Shown here: positions 7,466 through 10,425 of the stretch, piece by piece
Layout of the letters: the number at the start of each line of letters is the position of its first letter
How positions within the stretch are numbered: position 1 is the stretch's first letter
From: DAOTTW01 sp034437615
GTDB lineage: Bacteria > Chloroflexota > Anaerolineae > Aggregatilineales > Phototrophicaceae
NCBI GenBank assembly: GCA_034437615.1
Contig: DAOTTW010000410.1
Span: 1-10,425, forward strand
Direction: 5' to 3'
DNA length: 10,425 bases
Notes under the pieces: generated by a model
Databases searched by the model: none
The model's input: the letters and a program-made list of their open reading frames with translations, nothing else
What the model was told of the DNA's origin: nothing
Translations under genes and position numbers: made by a program

Positions 7466-7495
7466 ATCCTACGCTTAGTGTACCGCATGTTGCAA
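7466..7495 (-). promoter_or_regulatory. Possible promoter of the helicase gene
   Basis: On the minus strand TTGCAA (7490-7495) and TAGGAT (7466-7471) are 18 bp apart, each matching four of six sigma70 consensus bases. Transcription would begin near 7460, giving a leader of about 33 nt. The match is modest; read-through from rsmI is an alternative. Confidence 0.3.
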
Positions 7496-7529
7496 GATGG
7501 GTTGTGTATCGGATTCGGCCGATGTTGTG

Positions 7530-7550
7530 GGGCAGGGTCATGGCCCGCCC
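7530..7550 (-). terminator. GC-rich hairpin after rsmI, weak terminator candidate
   Basis: The minus-strand transcript can fold a 7-bp GC-rich stem (GGGCGGG pairing with CCTGCCC, one G-U pair) with a 7-nt loop, 25 nt past the rsmI stop. The stem is better on this strand than on the plus strand, where the same pair is an A/C mismatch. No U-run follows, so intrinsic termination is doubtful. Confidence 0.25.
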
Positions 7551-7574
7551 GAATTCGCTAGATGAACGCGGGCA

Positions 7575-8402
7575 TCACGCGCCCTGAATCTCCAGCCCCA
7601 GGTCGTAGACCGCGTTTTTCTTCCAGCCGGATTCAGCAGCGATGGCCTTCGCCGCCCTCGATAGCGCTTCGCCGTGCTCTAGGCGCTGGTGCAATTCCTC
7701 GCGCACGCGCTCCTTATCCCACTGGCCGCTATCCGGTGCGCCGCCGATAATCAACGTGACCTCGCCCTTCGGATTTTCGGCGTTGTACTTATGAAAGGCA
7801 TCCTGCGCACTGGCCCGATAAAATTGCTCGAATTTCTTGCTGATTTCACGCGCCACACACACGGGCCGCTCTGCGCCCATCACCTGCACCACCAGCGCCA
7901 GCGTATCGGCCACACGGTAGGGGCTTTCGTAGGCGACCAGCGTGCGCTTTTGCTTGCGCAGGCTATCCAGCAGATCACGACGCGCATTCTGTTTCTTCGG
8001 CAAAAATCCCAGGTAAATGAAGCTATCGGTAGGCAGGCCAGACGCGACCAGGGCCGTTACTGCTGCGTTAGCACCAGGCAGCGGCACAACTGCGTAGCCA
8101 CGCGCCAGCGCTTCGTTGACCAGTTCAAAGCCGGGGTCGCTGATGCCGGGCGTGCCTGCATCGCTAATCAGCGCCACATCGCCGGATTCCAGCGCATCGA
8201 ATACATTGCCCTGCTTGCTGAGCTTGTTGTGCTCATGGTAGCTAGTCATGGGCGTGTCGATCTCGAAATGCTGCGTCAGCACGCGGGAGGTGCGCGTATC
8301 CTCAGCGGCAATCAGCTTGACCTCCCGCAAGATGCGCAATGCGCGTAACGTGATGTCCTCCAGGTTGCCGATAGGGGTTGGTACGATGTAGAGTGTGCCC
8401 AT
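7575..8402 (-). CDS. rsmI: 16S rRNA (cytidine(1402)-2'-O)-methyltransferase
   Basis: RsmI uses S-adenosylmethionine to methylate the ribose 2'-O of C1402 in 16S rRNA, in the decoding centre, where RsmH adds the N4 methyl. The 275-residue length fits the family. The protein opens with GTLYIVPTPIGNLEDITLRAL, then shows AAEDTR, SDAGTPGISDPG, PLPGANA, GFLPKK, YESPYR, REISKKFE and KGEVTLI, the full run of conserved blocks of this tetrapyrrole-methylase-fold family. It ends with the usual C-terminal helical segment (ALSRAAKAIAAESGWKKNAVYDLG). The ATG at 8402 begins the conserved block directly, so the start is secure even though no strong ribosome binding site precedes it. It is transcribed away from the transpeptidase gene, with a shared promoter region between them; the helicase follows in the same direction after 148 bp. 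Confidence 0.97.
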   Translation of the reverse strand: MGTLYIVPTPIGNLEDITLRALRILREVKLIAAEDTRTSRVLTQHFEIDTPMTSYHEHNKLSKQGNVFDALESGDVALISDAGTPGISDPGFELVNEALARGYAVVPLPGANAAVTALVASGLPTDSFIYLGFLPKKQNARRDLLDSLRKQKRTLVAYESPYRVADTLALVVQVMGAERPVCVAREISKKFEQFYRASAQDAFHKYNAENPKGEVTLIIGGAPDSGQWDKERVREELHQRLEHGEALSRAAKAIAAESGWKKNAVYDLGLEIQGA

Positions 8403-8464
8403 AACGTCGCTTTTCTGCTAGCACGCAAACCGTCAGTTAATCGTTATTTTTTTTGGCGCGTTGC

Positions 8465-8493
8465 ATGGTATCATTTCGCGGATCAAGCGACAA
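8465..8493 (-). promoter_or_regulatory. Candidate rsmI promoter
   Basis: Minus-strand TTGTCG (8488-8493) and TACCAT (8465-8470) stand exactly 17 bp apart, each matching four of six consensus positions. This predicts a start near 8458 and a leader of about 55 nt. The -10 overlaps the opposite-strand -10 of the transpeptidase gene. Confidence 0.4.
8466..8474 (+). promoter_or_regulatory. Candidate extended -10 promoter of the transpeptidase gene
   Basis: TGGTATCAT matches the extended -10 consensus TGnTATAAT at all but one defined base. Upstream at the -35 distance there is only a T-rich tract (about 8444-8454), which fits an extended -10 promoter. The start would be near 8481, leaving a leader of about 77 nt that includes the 11-bp tandem repeat. 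Confidence 0.45.
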
Positions 8494-8521
8494 CGCAGTG
8501 TCATCACATCACGCGCAGGCC

Positions 8522-8555
8522 AGTGATACAGAAGTGATACAGGAGTGAACCCAGG
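8522..8555 (+). repeat. Three-copy 11-bp tandem repeat upstream of the transpeptidase start
   Basis: AGTGATACAGA (8522-8532), AGTGATACAGG (8533-8543) and a diverged third copy AGTGAACCCAGG (8544-8555) run head to tail and end 2 nt before the ATG at 8558. The junction of copies 2 and 3 creates AGGAG (8541-8545), the best available Shine-Dalgarno, with a 12-nt spacer. Confidence 0.65.
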
Positions 8556-8557
8556 AT

Positions 8558-9805
8558 ATGCATACGACATTCGCACGCCTTCTGCTCAGCATTAGTGCGC
8601 TGACGTTGCTGCTGTTGGGCATGGTTGTATCCGCCGCCAGCGACAACGGCCAGCAGACGCAGCAAAACCTCTTTGTGACGAACACACCCGCCGCGCCAGC
8701 GCAGCCCATCGCAGAACCGACAGCACAACCGCAGACCTCCGCATTAGACGATACAGAGGTCGTAACGTCAGCCTCATCGCAGATCGTGGTGCAAGGCGAA
8801 CCCGTGACGCTGAGTATGCCCGACGAATGCGCCTATGTGCCGGGGCAATCCACATCACAAGCCTGCATCGACTTCATGAACGCCTATCCAGAACCGCCCG
8901 TCCGTCAGATCAATCAGGATGGCTATACACTGAGCCAGTATAGTTTCTGGCGCGTGGGGCCAGAGCCTGTGAATAAGTATGCGGCTCCTGGTGGTGCGGT
9001 CAGCGGTGTGATCCCGCAGGGCTTTAACTTCGTGAATGCGATCAACAGCAGCGTTGATGGCTGGATTCAAATCGAAGGTGGCGAATGGCTACGGCGCAGC
9101 GATGGCTATAACGTGCCGGCATCGCGCTTTACGGGTGTGCGCCTGCCGGAAAATTGGCGTCTGCCCTTCGGTTGGATTCTGGATATTACGGGCATCTACG
9201 CCTCACTGTACCCCGGCGGGCCGTCCACATCCGAAAGCGGTTTGGTGCCGCTGCACTATGAGCGTTACAATATTTACGCTGAAGCAGTCGGTGCTGAAGG
9301 CTGGACGTGGTATCTTGTGGGGCCGGACCAATGGGTCAAGCAAATTCACATGACGGTGATTAAGCCCGTCGAGCGCCCGGAAAACGTCACGGGCCGCTGG
9401 ATGGCCATCGACCTCTTCGAGCAATCGCTGGTGGCCTACGAAGGCAATACGCCCGTCTTCGCGACGCTGGTCAGCACGGGCTTACCGGGCACAGAGACGA
9501 ACGAAGGCATCTTCGATGTATGGGCGCGGCTGGCGCGTGATGGCATGAGCGGCGCGACAGGTGCCCCCAACGCCTACGCGCTGCAAAGCGTGCCCTGGGT
9601 GCTGTATTTTGATGATAGCATCAGCCTACACGGAACGTACTGGCACGACACATTCGGCTACCGGCGTAGCCGGGGCTGCGTCAACCTGAGCATCAGCGAC
9701 GCCAACTGGGTGTTCAACTGGACAGCGCAGACGCCAGCGAACGCAGATGGTACAATAACGAATCAGGTGTATGTCTATAGCTCAGGTGAGTATCGCTCTG
9801 CCTGA
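8558..9805 (+). CDS. Secreted L,D-transpeptidase (YkuD domain) with SH3-like modules
   Basis: YkuD enzymes form 3-3 cross-links in peptidoglycan or attach proteins to it, outside the membrane, using a catalytic cysteine. The 415-residue protein starts with a Sec-type signal sequence (hydrophobic run LLLSISALTLLLLGMVVSA, about residues 8-26), then a Gln/Thr/Pro/Ala-rich linker to about residue 65. Residues about 125-285 contain two segments that look like SH3b-type wall-binding modules (around GGEWLRRSDG and GPDQWVKQIH). The YkuD domain begins near VTGRWMAIDLFEQSLVAYEG and ends with His358 in HGTYWH and SRGCVNL holding catalytic Cys374; Arg replaces the His usually found before Gly-Cys. The start is supported by the signal peptide directly after it. 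A lipoprotein gene follows 29 nt downstream, suggesting one envelope operon. Whether it acts on peptidoglycan should depend on wall chemistry, which is not settled for all Chloroflexota. Confidence 0.93.
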   Translation: MHTTFARLLLSISALTLLLLGMVVSAASDNGQQTQQNLFVTNTPAAPAQPIAEPTAQPQTSALDDTEVVTSASSQIVVQGEPVTLSMPDECAYVPGQSTSQACIDFMNAYPEPPVRQINQDGYTLSQYSFWRVGPEPVNKYAAPGGAVSGVIPQGFNFVNAINSSVDGWIQIEGGEWLRRSDGYNVPASRFTGVRLPENWRLPFGWILDITGIYASLYPGGPSTSESGLVPLHYERYNIYAEAVGAEGWTWYLVGPDQWVKQIHMTVIKPVERPENVTGRWMAIDLFEQSLVAYEGNTPVFATLVSTGLPGTETNEGIFDVWARLARDGMSGATGAPNAYALQSVPWVLYFDDSISLHGTYWHDTFGYRRSRGCVNLSISDANWVFNWTAQTPANADGTITNQVYVYSSGEYRSA

Positions 9806-9821
9806 GCTAAAAATGCTCTAT

Positions 9822-9826
9822 GGGGG
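9822..9826 (+). promoter_or_regulatory. Ribosome binding site of the lipoprotein gene
   Basis: GGGGG lies 8 nt upstream of the ATG at 9835. The upstream in-frame ATG at 9820 has no such site and would itself overlap this G-run, so 9835 is chosen. Confidence 0.6.
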
Positions 9827-9834
9827 TAATTGCA

Positions 9835-10389
9835 ATGCGACAACTGACTATCCTGCTGTTCGTGCTGGCCTTCGCGCTGGTGGCCTGTGATGATACGGGT
9901 GATCGCGCCGGGGACGAAACCTCAGTGCAAAACCTGATGCCGAACATCGTCGGCTACACGACCTATGAAAGCGACAATATTCAGGATGCCATCATCACCG
10001 CAGGCGCAGGCGCAGCCCTGACCAGCGGCAACGCGCCGTTGGCTGCGGCCATTGCTCGTGCTGATTTTGTGTTGGATTGCCTGCGTGATCGTGGCGCGGT
10101 GGATGCGCAGATGTACGTAGAAACTCAGCAAAGCAGCATCGTCCCACAGGCGGGCGCGGTGCTGATCTTGAGTCAGACACGGCTAGAGCGCAATATCCTA
10201 TCTTGCCTGACAGAGACCGGGCCGGCAGGTGCACAATCGCTGACGCTCAGCATTGAACCCTGTGCGGATGCAGGCAGCTTCACGCGCAACGACGAGACCT
10301 ATAGCTATCTGTATGTCGGTGCCGGTGGTGACCTGTGCGGCTACTTTGTGCAGCACTTCGACAACCTGGGCGCGGTATCCACGTCTTAG
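9835..10389 (+). CDS. Small predicted lipoprotein of unknown function
   Basis: The 184-residue product begins MRQLTILLFVLAFALVAC, a lipoprotein signal peptide with lipobox LVAC, so Cys18 would be lipidated and the protein anchored to the outer face of the membrane. The mature part starts with an acidic tether (DDTGDRAGDE) and has four further cysteines (in VLDCL, LSCLT, EPCAD and DLCGY), enough for two disulfides. An Ala-rich stretch (AGAGAALTSGNAPLAAAIARA) contains a short GCAGGC repeat at DNA level. I do not recognise a family. It sits 29 nt after the transpeptidase, so it is probably co-transcribed and may act at the cell envelope. The remaining 36 nt to the window end show no terminator or further gene. 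Confidence 0.8.
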   Translation: MRQLTILLFVLAFALVACDDTGDRAGDETSVQNLMPNIVGYTTYESDNIQDAIITAGAGAALTSGNAPLAAAIARADFVLDCLRDRGAVDAQMYVETQQSSIVPQAGAVLILSQTRLERNILSCLTETGPAGAQSLTLSIEPCADAGSFTRNDETYSYLYVGAGGDLCGYFVQHFDNLGAVSTS

Positions 10390-10425
10390 TACAGCACGGC
10401 GTAAGTATATTATCAATGTGGCTAC

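Noticed and set aside
7689..8348. A 219-codon open frame on the plus strand opposite rsmI
   Set aside because: It lies wholly antisense to a secure rsmI frame, has no recognisable motifs, and fits the chance opening expected opposite GC-rich coding sequence.
1..10425. CRISPR arrays, tRNA or rRNA genes, insertion sequences
   Set aside because: I saw no regularly spaced repeats of spacer length, no cloverleaf or rRNA-like sequence, and no transposase or terminal inverted repeats.

Overview
The window looks like chromosomal sequence from a moderately GC-rich bacterium, most probably a member of the Chloroflexota (Anaerolineae-like). This placement is inference. It rests on the short palindromic intergenic repeats, the Uma2-type nuclease, the secreted YkuD protein with a low-complexity linker, and the general protein style. 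No rRNA, tRNA, CRISPR array, insertion sequence or phage gene is visible.

Layout. Positions 1-8402 are read entirely from the minus strand; 8558 to the end is read from the plus strand. From left to right: a Uma2-family nuclease cut by the window edge (1-441); a 606-residue protein with the motifs of the glutamate-cysteine ligase 2 (GCS2) superfamily (591-2411); a roughly 300-bp spacer with two back-to-back 20-bp palindromes and an inverted repeat (2412-2716); a very large RecQ-family helicase of 1569 residues (2717-7426); rsmI, the 16S rRNA C1402 2'-O-methyltransferase (7575-8402); a divergent promoter region (8403-8557); a secreted L,D-transpeptidase (8558-9805); and a small lipoprotein (9835-10389).

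How the genes relate. The transpeptidase and lipoprotein are 29 nt apart, both exported, and probably form an envelope operon. rsmI is divergent from them, and the two putative -10 elements overlap on opposite strands of one near-symmetric 10-bp sequence. rsmI and the helicase are co-oriented with a 148-bp gap. The helicase and the GCS2-like gene are separated by palindromes and are probably transcribed separately.

The most unusual object is the helicase. It has a complete set of RecQ motifs and a RecQ-type zinc cluster, but the cluster lies about 345 residues after motif VI. There is an insertion inside the second RecA-like lobe, a C-terminal helical region of about 330 residues, and an N-terminal region of about 400 residues with a possible degenerate methyltransferase fold and a Cys cluster reminiscent of Rsm22/METTL17. 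The second point of interest is a family of exactly 20-bp palindromes, two of which share core and flank while their arms differ in a compensatory way.
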